A DNA stretch of 64,000 bases. It comes from Sycobia sp. Sy_11. Taxonomy: Eukaryota > Arthropoda > Insecta > Hymenoptera > Epichrysomallidae. Position 1 is the first letter of the stretch; the number at the start of each line of letters is the position of its first letter. The DNA is taken from positions 261,001 to 325,000 of the forward strand of contig JACCIC010000038.1 in the NCBI GenBank assembly GCA_018907035.1, given 5' to 3'. The notes beneath the pieces are model-generated. The model worked only from the letters and a program-made list of their open reading frames with translations. It was not told the DNA's origin and ran no database searches. Positions 45,961-56,468 of this stretch are shown here, piece by piece. Made by a program: the position numbers and the translations under genes.

Positions 45961-46361
45961 TATGGGAGGGTAGACAGGAGTGGAAACTCCGCTCGCTTTA
46001 CATGGGAAATCAAAATTAAAATCAAATAAATTATCAAAAATTAGTCGAAGATGGTAGTTTAGATTTGTCCGGTAGACGTCGCTGTTTTGGAAATCCCTCA
46101 ATGGTTCTGCGTGCAACAGAGAGAGAAAGCAAAAACCAAAATGAGTAAGAGGAAGAAAAGAAGCAAAAGTAGGGGATCAGAGATTTAATTTTCTCCTCTC
46201 TTCTCGCTCACTATATACCCCCACTCTTTTTATCAAATACATGCATTTGAACGAGCAACCTCACAGGATGTCACCACCTCGCGGCCAATTCTGTTACGAA
46301 GTCCTGCCGTGTAAATTGACACGATTTTAGCGGAGTTTCTACTCTTTCTCTCTACCCTCCA
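45961..46361. mobile_element. MITE-like element with 10-bp target duplication
   Basis: Flanked by identical tacttcaacc at 45951-45960 and 46362-46371. Ends are inverted: tatgggagggtagacaggag with tggaaactccgct on the left, and agcggagtttctactc with tctaccctcca on the right. About 400 bp, no ORF. A 9-10-bp duplication is typical of Mutator-like transposons, so it may be a non-autonomous member of that superfamily. Confidence 0.7.
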
Positions 46362-46371
46362 TACTTCAACC

Positions 46372-47439
46372 CATAGACTTATATGTTATATTTATATATT
46401 ATATATATAGTTATACTTATATATTATATATACATATATTATATCGCGCGTTGAAACGGATGCTCTGAAGCTTATACTGAAGGGCAAAAATATGCCTAGA
46501 GTCATGCTTTCTTTCTTGCTCCAGGGAAACAGTAGGAAGGTAGCCTAACAATAACAATGGTATAGAGTACAGTAGAAACGTAAATTTCTATTGCGTATAT
46601 TTCTACTTCTACTGTTCTCTTACTTTCCTACCTCCCCTCCACTTTTTCGCTTGTAAGAGAGACAACACGGCTCCTTGTACTGCTCTCTCACTTTGGTTTA
46701 GGCTTCAACTCTGTTCCCAAAGCGCGCAGTCTAATAAATAAGTCTATTCTTCAACCATTCCAAAAAAACAAAATATGGAACATGAAAACTATGTAGAACT
46801 CCAAACCATTAACGAAAAATATGAAAATAAAAAATAGTATACGCAGAGAAGTACACCCGTATATAATGTGCTAACGTATATAACCGTATACAAAGGTTAT
46901 TTACTACAAAAAACAAAAAAGCTGAATGCAATCAACGTAAAACTTTCAAATTATCTCAACGACTGCAATAAATAAATTCAACGTTAAATAATTAATTATT
47001 TAAAATTAAATATTAATAAACATACTAAATTTTCTTTTAGGGAAAAATACTCGTTTTAATTGAAAATATTTATAAAAGTATATTTATAAAAATATAATAT
47101 TTATTTATAAAAATATTTTGTTTAGTGAAAAAAAATTTTTTTTTCACAATTCACAAATAAATATTAAGAAATAAATAAATTAAAATAAATAAAAGATTTT
47201 TTTATTTTTATTTTTTATATAAATTAATTCATTCAACTTAACTATAACTTAAATATACTTAAATATACTTAATAAAAATAACTCAGCTATAATAATAATT
47301 ACGGAATTTCTTTTAATAATAATAGAACTTATAATTAAATAATAAAATTAATAAATAATTTACGAACATAAACTCATACTTAACATATATTTTTAAATAC
47401 ACAAATTAAAATTATTATCGAAAAATCCATCTCTTCACA
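46372..47439. other. AT-rich DNA, unassigned
   Basis: 46440-46740 is GC-balanced without a recognised element; the rest is AT-rich. No gene seen. Confidence 0.45.
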
Positions 47440-48714
47440 ATGAGCGAAACAACGAAATGGAGACAAATGTTCGCAAATATGACAGTTATAAATTTAAAAA
47501 ATGAAACTAAAATTTAAACCTAGGAGACAACAACCTACCCGTAGATGTACGTGACAGGTTATTTCGTTATGAACTAAGAGGTTTATTTGGACTGGACACC
47601 GCTGCATTGAATCCTGATAGAGATAATCTTGAAGAAATAAAAGACTTCCTAAAAGAGAAAGAAAATGTGGAACGTAGTATATTAAGACCAAATGTAGAAT
47701 CACCTTTACATCCTATCGAATAAATAAAGAAGATACTAAACCCTATATTCAGGAAAGTCGAAGCTGCGTAATAGATACAAACGGTAGCCTAGGAATCATT
47801 TTTAGAAGAGATATGACACATTAATCACACTTAATGATTCAAACAACAGCATCAAGGAATAACAACAGAGCAAGACAAAAAGAGAAATTCAACTCTACAG
47901 GTGAAACAACATACCAAAGTACCATTGATCCAATATATAGCACAATCTCAACAACTTATAGATAATTCCCTTTACTGCCTAAATCTAGCAACAACAACTC
48001 AAGGAACTCAAACATAATACAGCAGACAAATACAACAATAAAAAAAATAATCAAACCAACACTTCGTACAGTATAACACTTTCAATATATTTCTGAAACG
48101 CTATCGCTCAAAACGGAAATAAAAATCAACAAAAAAATCAAAAGGGAAATAATATACCACAGAATTGGAAAAGTGAAGAAATTGAAAATGCTTGATATGC
48201 ATTCAAAATACTCTTTTAGATCTCTCATCTATTCCGAGAAATACTTACCAAACTTGCTCTAACACAAATTCTAATTGGAAGGTTTTAAATGACGTAATCT
48301 ACAAACATTGTCCGGCCGATAAGACATTTTCTACCCCAATCTAACAAATCAAAGATTATTTATGAATGTCACAACACAGCCACTTCAGGCCATTTCGGTG
48401 TTGACAAGACATTTCATAAATTAAACAGATTATTGGTCTGGCATAAAGGCTGACGTTTACAAAGATGTCAAGCACTGTCTCCATTGCCAGCTGCATAAAA
48501 TATCTCAAAAAGCATCAATAAGCTTAGTGGGAAAAAGAAATATTGAAGGTCCATGGACCACATTAGCACCAGATATAATGGGCCCATTTTCCAGTCATTA
48601 AAGCGCAATACAAATACCTTGTAGTTTTCGAAAACTTATCCACGAAATACGTCGAACCTCGACTACTTCGTGAAACCATTGCTAAGTCAATACTAAATGC
48701 ATTTAAAGAACTTA

Positions 48715-50000
48715 TCAGGTATGTGAATAAGTCTTTCCCGTTTTTTTTCAAATTTTGAGCCTTTATTGTGAAAAAATGGTTACAAATGAATTATTGAAAG
48801 TATTGGCCCTCGCTAGCTACAACTTTTTCCCATCTTTCTGGCAACATACGAATCCCGTTGCGAAAAAATTCGACCGGTTTGGCCTCTATCCAGTCATCCA
48901 CCCATTTTTTGGCTTCCTCGTAGGAATGGAAGTGCTGGTCAGCCAGGCCATGCGTCATCGATCTGAAGAGATGGTAATCAGACGGAGCAACGTCTGGACT
49001 ATACGGCGGGTGGGGTAGGACTTCCCATTTGAGCGTTTCTAAGTATGTTTTCACCGGCGGTGCAACATGTGGGCGAGCATTGTCATGTTGCAAAATAACT
49101 TTGTCGTGCCTGTCGGAGTATTGTGGCCGTTTTTCTCGCAGTGCGCGGCTCAAACGCATCAATTGTCGTCGATAGACCTCGCCTGTGATCCTTTCATTCG
49201 GTTTCAGAAGCTCATAGTAAACCACACCTAGCTGGTCCCACCATATACAGAGCATGAGCTTGGCGCCATGAATATTTGGCTTGGCCGTCGATGATGATGT
49301 ATGGCCGGGTAGTCCCCATGATTTTCTTCGCTTCGGATTATCGTAACGTATCCACTTTTCATCGCCAGTCACGATACGATGCAGAAAACCCTTTCTTTTA
49401 TGTCGCTGAAGCAGCTGTTCGCAAGTGAAAAAACGCCGTTCGACGTCTCTCAGCTTCAGTTCGTACGGCACCCAATTTCCTTGCTTTTGGATCATTCCCA
49501 TGGCTTTCAAACGCTTGGAAATGGTTGTTCGGTCAACTCCCAATGCTTCAGCAAGTTCTTCTTGCGTTTGACAAGAATCTTCATCAAGCAAAGTCGCCAA
49601 TTCTCGATCTTCAAAGATTTGCGGCCGCCCGGAACGCTCCTTGTCTTCCACGTCGAAATCACCGCTTTTGAAACGTCGAAACCATCCGCGAACACTTGAA
49701 TCAGCGACACAACCTTCTCCATAAGCCTCCTGAAGCAATCGATGCGTCTCGGCAGCAGATTTCTTCAAATTGAACCAATAAAGTGAAACTTCCCGCAAAT
49801 GACGTCGACTCGGCTCAAATTTCGACATTTTCACGATATCAAAAATTTATGATGCGAAAAAATTTTAACTAATGTGTTAGTATGGAATTGTTGACATATG
49901 AATAAGCTTTGATTATGACATATGTAACTATTGAATACTCGCACAGTATTGGTGGCCCCATCTCTTACAAAAAACGGGAAAGACTTATTCACACTCCTAA
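48715..50000 (-). mobile_element. Complete Mos1-like mariner transposon (1286 bp)
   Basis: Flanked by TA at 48713-48714 and 50001-50002. Terminal inverted repeats: left starts tcaggtatgtgaataagtc, right (inverted) ttaggagtgtgaataagtc, and both continue tttcccgtttttt; three mismatches lie near the tips. The length equals that of the canonical Mos1 element. A single uninterrupted transposase ORF fills most of it. UTRs are about 165 bp on the 5' side (49835-50000) and 75 bp on the 3' side. This is the only complete element in the window. Confidence 0.95.
48791..49834 (-). CDS. Mariner transposase, mauritiana (Mos1) type, intact 347 aa
   Basis: Cut-and-paste transposase acting in the nucleus on TA-flanked terminal repeats. 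Domains in order: paired-type double helix-turn-helix DNA-binding region (residues about 1-115, including SAAETHRLLQEAYGE and LAEALGVDRTTISKRLKAMG); linker motif WVPYEL at 121-126 (usually WVPHEL); catalytic core with IVTGDEKWI (D158), LQHDNARPHVA (D251) and YSPDVAPSDYHLF (D286). The spacing D158-D251 and the 34 residues between D251 and D286 match the DD34D triad. It ends LPERWEKVVASEGQYF, the family's usual C-terminus. Length agrees with the 345-347 residues typical of Mos1-like proteins. The family's usual start corresponds to the third codon (MSKFEP), so translation may begin there. No internal stops, so activity is possible; the H-to-Y change in the linker motif might reduce it (inference). 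Confidence 0.96.
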   Translation of the reverse strand: MKMSKFEPSRRHLREVSLYWFNLKKSAAETHRLLQEAYGEGCVADSSVRGWFRRFKSGDFDVEDKERSGRPQIFEDRELATLLDEDSCQTQEELAEALGVDRTTISKRLKAMGMIQKQGNWVPYELKLRDVERRFFTCEQLLQRHKRKGFLHRIVTGDEKWIRYDNPKRRKSWGLPGHTSSSTAKPNIHGAKLMLCIWWDQLGVVYYELLKPNERITGEVYRRQLMRLSRALREKRPQYSDRHDKVILQHDNARPHVAPPVKTYLETLKWEVLPHPPYSPDVAPSDYHLFRSMTHGLADQHFHSYEEAKKWVDDWIEAKPVEFFRNGIRMLPERWEKVVASEGQYFQ

Positions 50001-50283
50001 TATCATATTTAAATGGGGATGCCCAAAATTTCTTTTGATCGACAATGCAACGGAATTTGCGAATAAATTAGTCACAGAACAACTAAAAGAACTGGGTGTA
50101 ATCCAGACGTTAATCGCATCGTATCACGTTCAGGCAAATCCTCTAACGGAAACGAAAGAAGTGGTAGTAAACTTGTTTACATAGCAGAGGAACAAGGGTG
50201 TTGCCTTAATAATGGCATTAAAACATCACCCTCCTTAGTCTCCTTCGAGCTATATACAGTAGAAAAAAAGCTCTACTGTCCCC

Positions 50284-51340
50284 GTGCTATGTCGGCCAAG
50301 ATCAGCGGCAACAGACCCCGATACTGTCGTTACATGTAATACGTTCCAGCAAAGATATGAAGACCTGAAAGAGAAAATCTCGGTATCCTTGGAAACGGAC
50401 GAAGATGACCCTAATAAACCAAGAGCCTTGAAAGCGCCCAAGCGCCACACCCCAGAAGACCTGGAAAATAAGAAAAATAAGTCTACTTCTAAAAATTGAA
50501 TAAACCTATTTCTCTTTACCCCATCTCGGATCCGAAGCCCGAGAAAATAAAAATCTCCCGTCCACCGCCAGAGAGATTCATCAACACCATAGAACACGGT
50601 GATGTTAAGCAAGTACTAGGAGACGAGTGTATTTTCACACGCACGGTAGCAACCCCAAAATCGTGCAAGTGGAAAACTAGGGCAAAATCGCCAACCGTGG
50701 AAGATAATGAAGAAAAAGTAATTATACCAACGAAGTTCAAGGTAGCCCAAGTAGAACTTCTAAATCCGACAGCATCGTTCGCATATGATTTCCAAACGCC
50801 AGCGCACTGGATGTTAGTATCAGAAGAACTGCGAAAAGTGAGTATGACACTGCCACCTTTTAACTCCAGTGAACTGAGGTACCCAAAGGAGAAGTACCCG
50901 CGTCCACCGGCAGACGATAATCTCTTTTACGACGACAATAGCCGCCCGAAAGCATCAGATATAGCAACATTAATAGGTTCTCCAAAACATAATAAGGGAT
51001 CAAACATAAAAGGCCAGGGAGAAAACAGATCGATGACCAGCAGGCTACTTCAGTCCATCACCACGACGGTCATCTATACCCACACCTAACAACACCAATA
51101 ACGGGCGTTGTTGTTGGAATTACGGTCACATAGACAACATTTTTAAGGACTATCGGCAACCGCAGAATTAAAAATTTTGTCACCGCTGTAGGAGACCGAA
51201 TGTGGATCTTTATACCTGTCTCCGTCGTCCGCACAAGGTCATCTCCCAGATTTCGTCTCGGAAGGGGAAGATTAGCTCGGTCGAGAGCTTGCAGGATGCG
51301 ACGTCGGCAGGAGTTTGACATGAAGAACAACGGCCACAAT
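50284..51340 (+). pseudogene. Retroelement pol tail and gag-like region with degenerate zinc knuckle
   Basis: 50284-50499 (71 codons) starts CRPRSAATDPDTVVTCNTFQ then QRYEDLKEKISVSLE, resembling the tail that follows integrase. It changes character at about 50395 to proline/lysine-rich sequence continuing into the 197-codon ORF at 50496-51089 (RPPPERFINTIEHGDVKQVL; LLNPTASFAYDFQTPAHWML). After its stop, another frame reads CWNYGHIDNIFKDYR and FCHRCRRPNVDLYTC, a decayed zinc knuckle related to the intact one at 39.96 kb. The ORF is therefore probably gag. A frameshift separates it from the knuckle. Confidence 0.5.
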
Positions 51341-51600
51341 TGCCCTCACAGACCTCGCATACAGCGGCGATTGTCGATATGGCCGTCGTGAATGCAACTC
51401 CCGTTACGGCAGTTAGCGTGCAGTCGCAAGCAGAACCAGGCACATGGGATATGCCAGCAACCACTGAGCTTGTGGCTCTAGCAATACAACCTCAGCTATC
51501 GATGGCCGAAACCATAAAACAGAAACAGCAGGCGGTTGGAAATGTGGCACAACCTTTCATGATATTCATTCCAAGGGCAGAGATACATATAAATCGATAG

Positions 51601-52559
51601 GACCCATGAGTAGCGCCACCATTGATTTGGCTCACCTATACTGTACTATTTTATTCGACCCTTGTTAGTTTTTTTTCTTTTTATCTCTCCCAATCGTAGA
51701 ACCCTTTTTACCCTGTCCCCATCTACTCGAATCACCCTCTGTTCTGCTCATCAAATAGAATCACCCTTTATTCTAGCATATAGTTAGCTATCTTTTGTTT
51801 CAATATAGGATAGGACACACCTCCAGAAATAGCCACGTTGCAAAACTAAAGAGCACAAAAATCGTTCACGCCTCAGATGGCACGTGACACGGAAGAGACT
51901 AAATTTCAAATAGCAAACAACAAATCAGAAATCGAGCGAAATCCTCGCGAATTCTCTTAAAGAAACCAGAGACTGGTGTCGGTATGCATGGGTCAGCTTG
52001 CAAGCGCAATCACGGGAACTGAATCCTTAGCTAGAGCCTAGATTGGCTCATATATGGCAAAAGGTTACTTGCAAGGAGAATGAAAGCGTTGAACATGACA
52101 TCAGCGTCTTTGGAAATCGTTACTAATCTGTTTGTTTACTTCTAGCCATCAAAAATACAAGCAGCTCTTACGCTTAAGATTTATAGGCGAACTAAATAAA
52201 CAGATAAGGAGAGACAGAAGAAAAGGCTATTTCAGTGAAAAAAGAGAGGCCAACCAAAGAAGGACGAAATCGACATAGAAAGGTTTCTAACTACCTCATA
52301 CAGCCATGCAGACATCCAGAAGTCAAGAAGAAATTAGCAAGAGACAATTACGATTATTTTTTAGTTTTAAAACAGTTTCGGTACTTTGTAAGTACGCTTA
52401 ATAGGTTCAAGGCAGTATTCTACGTTAGACCCTTGAAAAAACGCTATTTTTGTGAATTTTTTTTGAGAATGCTATTGAAGATATGGATGTAGGATTTAAA
52501 ATTCTTAATAAATACACTCTTGAAGTACATAAAAAATTTTTTTATTTATTTTATACATT
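51601..52559. other. Unassigned, partly GC-balanced
   Basis: Possibly the 3' region of the preceding retroelement. A short plus ORF at 52235-52492 is lysine/arginine-rich but unrecognised. No LTR ends identified. Confidence 0.35.
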
Positions 52560-53640
52560 TTTTATACGTGTAAAGTATGGTCAAAGCCAACACCTCAAAA
52601 AGTAGGTAACGTTGTCGTGGTCGTAAAATTTTGCCGATGGATGGTCTGAAACAAAAAAAATCAAATAGTTGTATGTTCAGTATAGCTCCAGAAACGGACC
52701 TAACTAGAATATTTTAAATACGTACAAAATCAACAAAATGGGGGCTAAAATGCCAAAGAAAAAAATTGCTTTTTTCCGTCTTTTTTTGCAATAAAAATAT
52801 AGTTTGAATTAAAATTTTAAGTTGATTGTAGTTAGGACGGTTGATACAAACATATAGAATATGTGTTTAAAATTTCATAAAGATTGGTTCAATAGTTTTT
52901 TAGTTTTCACGATCACGGTACTTGAAAACGCTGTTTTGAGAAAAACGCGTTTAAAGTTTTTGTAAGTGAAAAATCGTAGGAAAAATGATCTTACGCTCAA
53001 TCAGCGATGCCTGGGCCATACAATATGCCTTCAACTTGTTCCAGTATTTTCATCTAATTTAGCTTGCTTTTTTGAGTTCTGCTCTCCTTAGAAGCCTCAA
53101 TCGAGCGGAGGTTGCTCTAAACGATGCGCTGTTGGTCGCGCATATTGGTGAACTACATGGCGGTTTGGTCGATTTTTAGGCCCATTATTTTCAAAAGTGG
53201 GCTGAATCCTTCATTAAAAATGTAGGCAGCAGTGATACATGCAATTTTAATGATTTTTTTTCCATTATAGACATGCTTCGGTGCCATAGCCGAAACTATT
53301 GAGTTAAAACACTCGTTGTTATTTTGAGTATTTCTGCCCAAAAATCTCTCCAGCAATTCCGTTTTTGTTAGATCTTCGCAGATAGAAACAAAATAGACTG
53401 CCCACTGTGAGAGCATTGAAAAGCACAGTAAAAAAATGAATACAAGAATAACCACCAGTATTATCAACTTTCACATCAAAACTCGGATCGTTAGACTTTT
53501 TCAGTTTGTCTACTGACGTACTCGTGTTACTAGTACCTCCTTCGTCAGTGAATCTGTTTCCGTGAAAAGAACGTTTTCTAGTTCTAGATGGACGACTAGA
53601 AGTTTTCTGTGCACGATACACTTTCTTCGTACCCATTGCG
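52560..53640 (-). mobile_element. Mutator-like transposon relic, internally deleted
   Basis: Minus-strand element. N-terminal coding (53636-53470) and C-terminal coding (about 53395-53153) flank a deletion. The 3' part (52600-53150) contains caaaaacttt and ctcaaaacagcgttttcaag, phrases typical of transposon tails of this kind in insects. Terminal repeats and target duplications were not identified. Superfamily assignment rests on the two protein motifs described for the coding feature. Confidence 0.5.
53153..53636 (-). pseudogene. Mutator-like transposase: N- and C-terminal pieces joined
   Basis: N-terminal piece starts MGTKKVYRAQKTSSRPSRTR and has RSFHGNRFT, matching the basic leader and F(H/K)GN(Q/R)(Y/F)T motif seen at the start of arthropod Mutator-like proteins. 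It runs as far as GYSCIHFFTVLFNALTVGS. The other frame then gives LLERFLGRNTQNNNECFNSI followed by FNEGFSPLLKIMGL. The NTQNNNE(C/S)FN block is the C-terminal signature of the same proteins. The central catalytic part (several hundred residues) is missing and the two pieces are in different frames, so it is non-functional. It could be a non-autonomous deletion derivative mobilised by a full copy elsewhere. Confidence 0.5.
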
Positions 53641-54479
53641 AATAAATAGATGCTTCACGTTTGAACTTCGAATCACGACTAATTCTCCACTACTGAAATA
53701 CAGAACTGAAATAAAGAAGCAAAATTATAAAGGGAAGGTAATATTGAGAAGCAAAGGTATATATTTTGATGAGAATATATATAGGTGTAATAATTTACAA
53801 TAGGGGAACAGCTGCTGCAGCAAACAAGGCCAGGTAGATGGCTTATCCGGCGCGCGCGCTGGGCGGGTCGGAATAGTGCGCTCAGGTAAGTGCGTTCGAA
53901 AGGTGAACAAGTATAGCTAGATTACCTGAATCTTTCTAAAAATTTTTAGCTAACATTCTTGAATATATTTACTTTCGAAAAATGTAAAAAAAAATTTTTT
54001 TTTCAAAGTTGTAAAGTAGAATACTACTTTAAATAAAATCAATTATATTTTGTATTTCCTTTAAGTTGAGTACGCTCATGAGTTTTAAGTAGAATCAACT
54101 ATATTTCGTATTACGGGAACATTGGATGAAGTCCATAAGTACTATACAGTTTTAAGTTTTTCAAAGTTATATTTTTTGAATTTCAGTAATTTAATTCAAT
54201 TTCTTATATTTTTGTAATTTCAATTATATGCGTGATATATATTCCTAATATTCTATGACATATACTTCTATTACTACGTGATATATTTTTAATATTCTGC
54301 GACATACACTCGTTATTTTTCATATTATTTACTAAGTGATCTTCTTGTATATAACTCTCGTATAATGTACTATTCATTTCTAATTTCATCCCAATGAAAT
54401 TTTGTAAATAAATATTCTTCGCCCCTTAGTACTTAATACTATAAAAGTGTCGGTGTGTAAAAAATACTATAGACCGCGC
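53641..54479. other. AT-rich spacer with a GC-rich island
   Basis: A GC-rich patch at 53806-53905 (ggcgcgcgcgctgggcgg) includes a donor-like caggtaagtg at 53883-53892. The remainder is AT-rich with repeated atattctgcgacatac/ctatgacatatac phrases around 54240-54310. No gene. Confidence 0.4.
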
Positions 54480-55140
54480 CATGTTTTCCTGGTTTTATGT
54501 TCAATATGCGGCATTGACCAATCCTTCAGTGCGTTCCCCCCACTTTGTTTTGGGAGGAGTTTGTAACATGCACCGCAATTTAGCTTGTATGAAAAAATGG
54601 CGTCAGATTCCCACATCGAAGGATCATTCAGCGAATCTCCCGCCGAAAATCGGACGAAAAGGAGATAAGCCTGTTAAAATTATCACGGTTTCACACGCGC
54701 CACCAAGGCAGAAAAAGAAGGAAGTCCGAGGAAAGAAGTGGAAGAGCAGCGCGAAGAACGCTTCGCTTCGGCACCTCGTTCCGAGTAGAACTGGCTCGAA
54801 CTATTCGCTACGTGCTGTTCGACTCGTACAATTCGTTTCGTGCTGTTCAGTCCGCCAGATTGAACTACATACCTAAGTCGACCCGGTGTTGTTGCAGACA
54901 TGCCCCAGCGACTGCGTTCCACTAACGGCTTACGAATGTTCGAGAGGAGCTACCGGAGCTAGTAAGAGCGGAACGAGCTATTGACGCTCGCTGAAAGAGT
55001 GCAGTGTAGGAGCGCATCTACGCCAAGGGCCACCCCGTCCGACAGCGACCAAGCGCACGCTTTTCCACTGCGCAGCATCCTCGACCTGTTCGGGGCTCGC
55101 GGAATGATCGACCTCCGCGGCGACGTTTAGGTAAGTGATC
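54480..55140 (+). other. GC-rich segment with splice-site-like signals; possible exon
   Basis: GC-richer than its surroundings. A 131-codon ORF (54481-54876) is unrecognised. An acceptor-like gttgttgcag at 54888-54897 and a near-consensus donor (tttag/gtaagtg) at 55130/55131 bracket 54898-55130, which could be a non-coding first or internal exon: its frames are closed after about 20 codons. CpG content suggests promoter-proximal DNA. No homology can be stated. Confidence 0.3.
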
Positions 55141-55275
55141 TGGCACCGAGACTGTACATTATGTGCCCATCTGATTGATATTGAATTCTGTGCAATGAGA
55201 ATGGCTGATGGACATACGTCCCAATTCGTCCCATTTAGTTCGGCTAGCGCGTCTTTCCGGAAACACGTTAAATAT

Positions 55276-55955
55276 ACAGGGTATCTTAAATACGATTGTT
55301 CACACTACCGAATTGGTAATAAGTATATGAAACCATATACAAAGATCGTATGTATTTTGGAAAGCTGCACACAGTTTTTGTACAACGTGCTAATAGTTAT
55401 CAGCCAATGAGCAAAAAGTTATTTGTAAATATTTGAAGAAATAATAATTTGCTTTTTGATCGAAGAGCATAAAAATTAAAAAGGCGGGTGGAGACTTGTG
55501 TCTCCAAAGTGTAATCTCAAAAATCATGGGAAGATCTGGGCAACTAGATACTATAGAAACTATTTAGAAACTAAGATAGAAACTAATAGTTGATTATAAA
55601 TATATAAATATTATAGCTCTTATCGAGATTTCTAAAGTATGAAAAGCGAACGTATGTTGTGTTTATGAATTACTTACTCATTTGCGAGCGCATTCATAAA
55701 ATTAACTTCAAATAAACAATGAAATTTTTTCCTGCTGAAGACGACATAATCCTCTGACTGTTCTTCAAATAACACTCAAACTCTTCGTTCGTCTTTTCAA
55801 TCTCAATGTCTGTTCATTATGAGCCTCGTTAGCTGATGCATGTTCACACGTAGCGCAAAAACTATTTGCAACTTTCCAAAACATGTACAATCTTTGTATA
55901 CCACTTCCTCTGGTTATTACCGATCCGTTAGTGTGAACAATTACATTTCGAAGAA

Positions 55956-55960
<5 letters not shown>
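55276..55960. mobile_element. MITE-like element with ~130-bp inverted ends
   Basis: Left end 55276-55408 and right end 55829-55960 are inverted relatives. They share attgttcacacta, ggtaataa, tatacaaagat, ttttggaaag and cagtttttg-type phrases, with about 70-80 percent identity by eye. The left tip reads acagggtatcttaaatacg, the right tip (inverted) ataggttcttcgaaatgta. The interior (420 bp) is AT-rich and non-coding. The right end abuts a (TA)n array. Confidence 0.65.
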
Positions 55961-56021
<61 letters not shown>

Positions 56022-56030
56022 CATATCTGC
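55959..56030. repeat. (TA)n and (CATATA)n microsatellite
   Basis: (TA)n about 55962-56008, then acatatacatatacatat to about 56026. Confidence 0.95.
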
Positions 56031-56468
56031 AATGGAAAGGGGAGGGAGGACATATACAGAGGGCGAAAGTGAAAAGCGGATAGCAGCATAAGTCCAGACA
56101 GGGAGGGATAGAACGAAAGTGGAGACGAGCGGAGAGAGTGCCTCGGTAGGTGTAGCGTTGCGAAAACTTGGCTCGAATGTTGCAAGTATTGATTAAAAGG
56201 GGTTGCGGTGTACGCTCGTATTCACGTGCGCCTGTGCCTCCGCCTTTGCCTCCGTCTGCATATACGCTAGCAAATCCTCGGTTCGTACGCGAACTTTCTT
56301 GATTTGCAGTGAAAAATCGCCATTGTTTTTTGAAACAATTCAATTTTTTTGCTTTGATAAACAGGCTGGCCGTAGCTAGAGCGAGAGTACGCGGCAATGA
56401 AAGCGTACGCATAGGCACCTCCTGGAAGCTCAAAAGGGGGTGGATAGCAACCCGCGCACAAGCCCGAC
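56031..56468. other. GC-balanced segment, unassigned
   Basis: Balanced composition with competing ORFs on both strands (95 codons plus, 158 codons minus including the microsatellite). The minus ORF has mixed composition upstream of the repeat, but no motif. No element termini seen. Confidence 0.3.

Larger units (their letters stand above)
48290..50190 (+). pseudogene. Retroelement integrase split by a mariner insertion
   Basis: N-terminal zinc-binding part: ECHNTATSGHFGVDKTFHKL (the two H), then DVKHCLHCQLHK (the CX2C). DDE core: LAPDIMGPFSSH carries the first D; after the mariner, FLLIDNATEFANKLVTEQLK carries the second D; ASYHVQANPLTETKE is where the catalytic E normally sits (usually NPxERxN). 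A stop and frameshifts occur before the mariner site. The downstream half is open for 91 codons. Removing the 1286-bp transposon and one TA leaves the reading frame continuous across 48712/50001, so the mariner hit after this stretch was already established. Confidence 0.8.
47440..51600 (+). mobile_element. Decayed Gypsy-like LTR retrotransposon(s), interrupted by a mariner
   Basis: Plus-strand retroelement DNA. 47540-47720 reads gag-like (VDVRDRLFRYELRGLFGLDT) in a broken frame. 48290-48712 and 50003-50190 are the two halves of an integrase. 50284-50395 resembles the pol C-terminal tail. 50396-51340 is gag-like with a degenerate zinc knuckle. The order integrase then gag is not that of one intact element; either two copies are joined or the element is rearranged. 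Numerous stops and frameshifts. No LTR pair could be delimited and no envelope-like ORF is present. Confidence 0.6.

Noticed and set aside
49379..49722. ORFs on the opposite strand and other frames inside the mariner
   Set aside because: Shadows of the intact transposase; they lack independent motifs.
47440..51600. Endogenous virus (retrovirus-like) reading
   Set aside because: Only gag- and integrase-type remnants are visible, with no envelope-like ORF; an LTR retrotransposon is sufficient.
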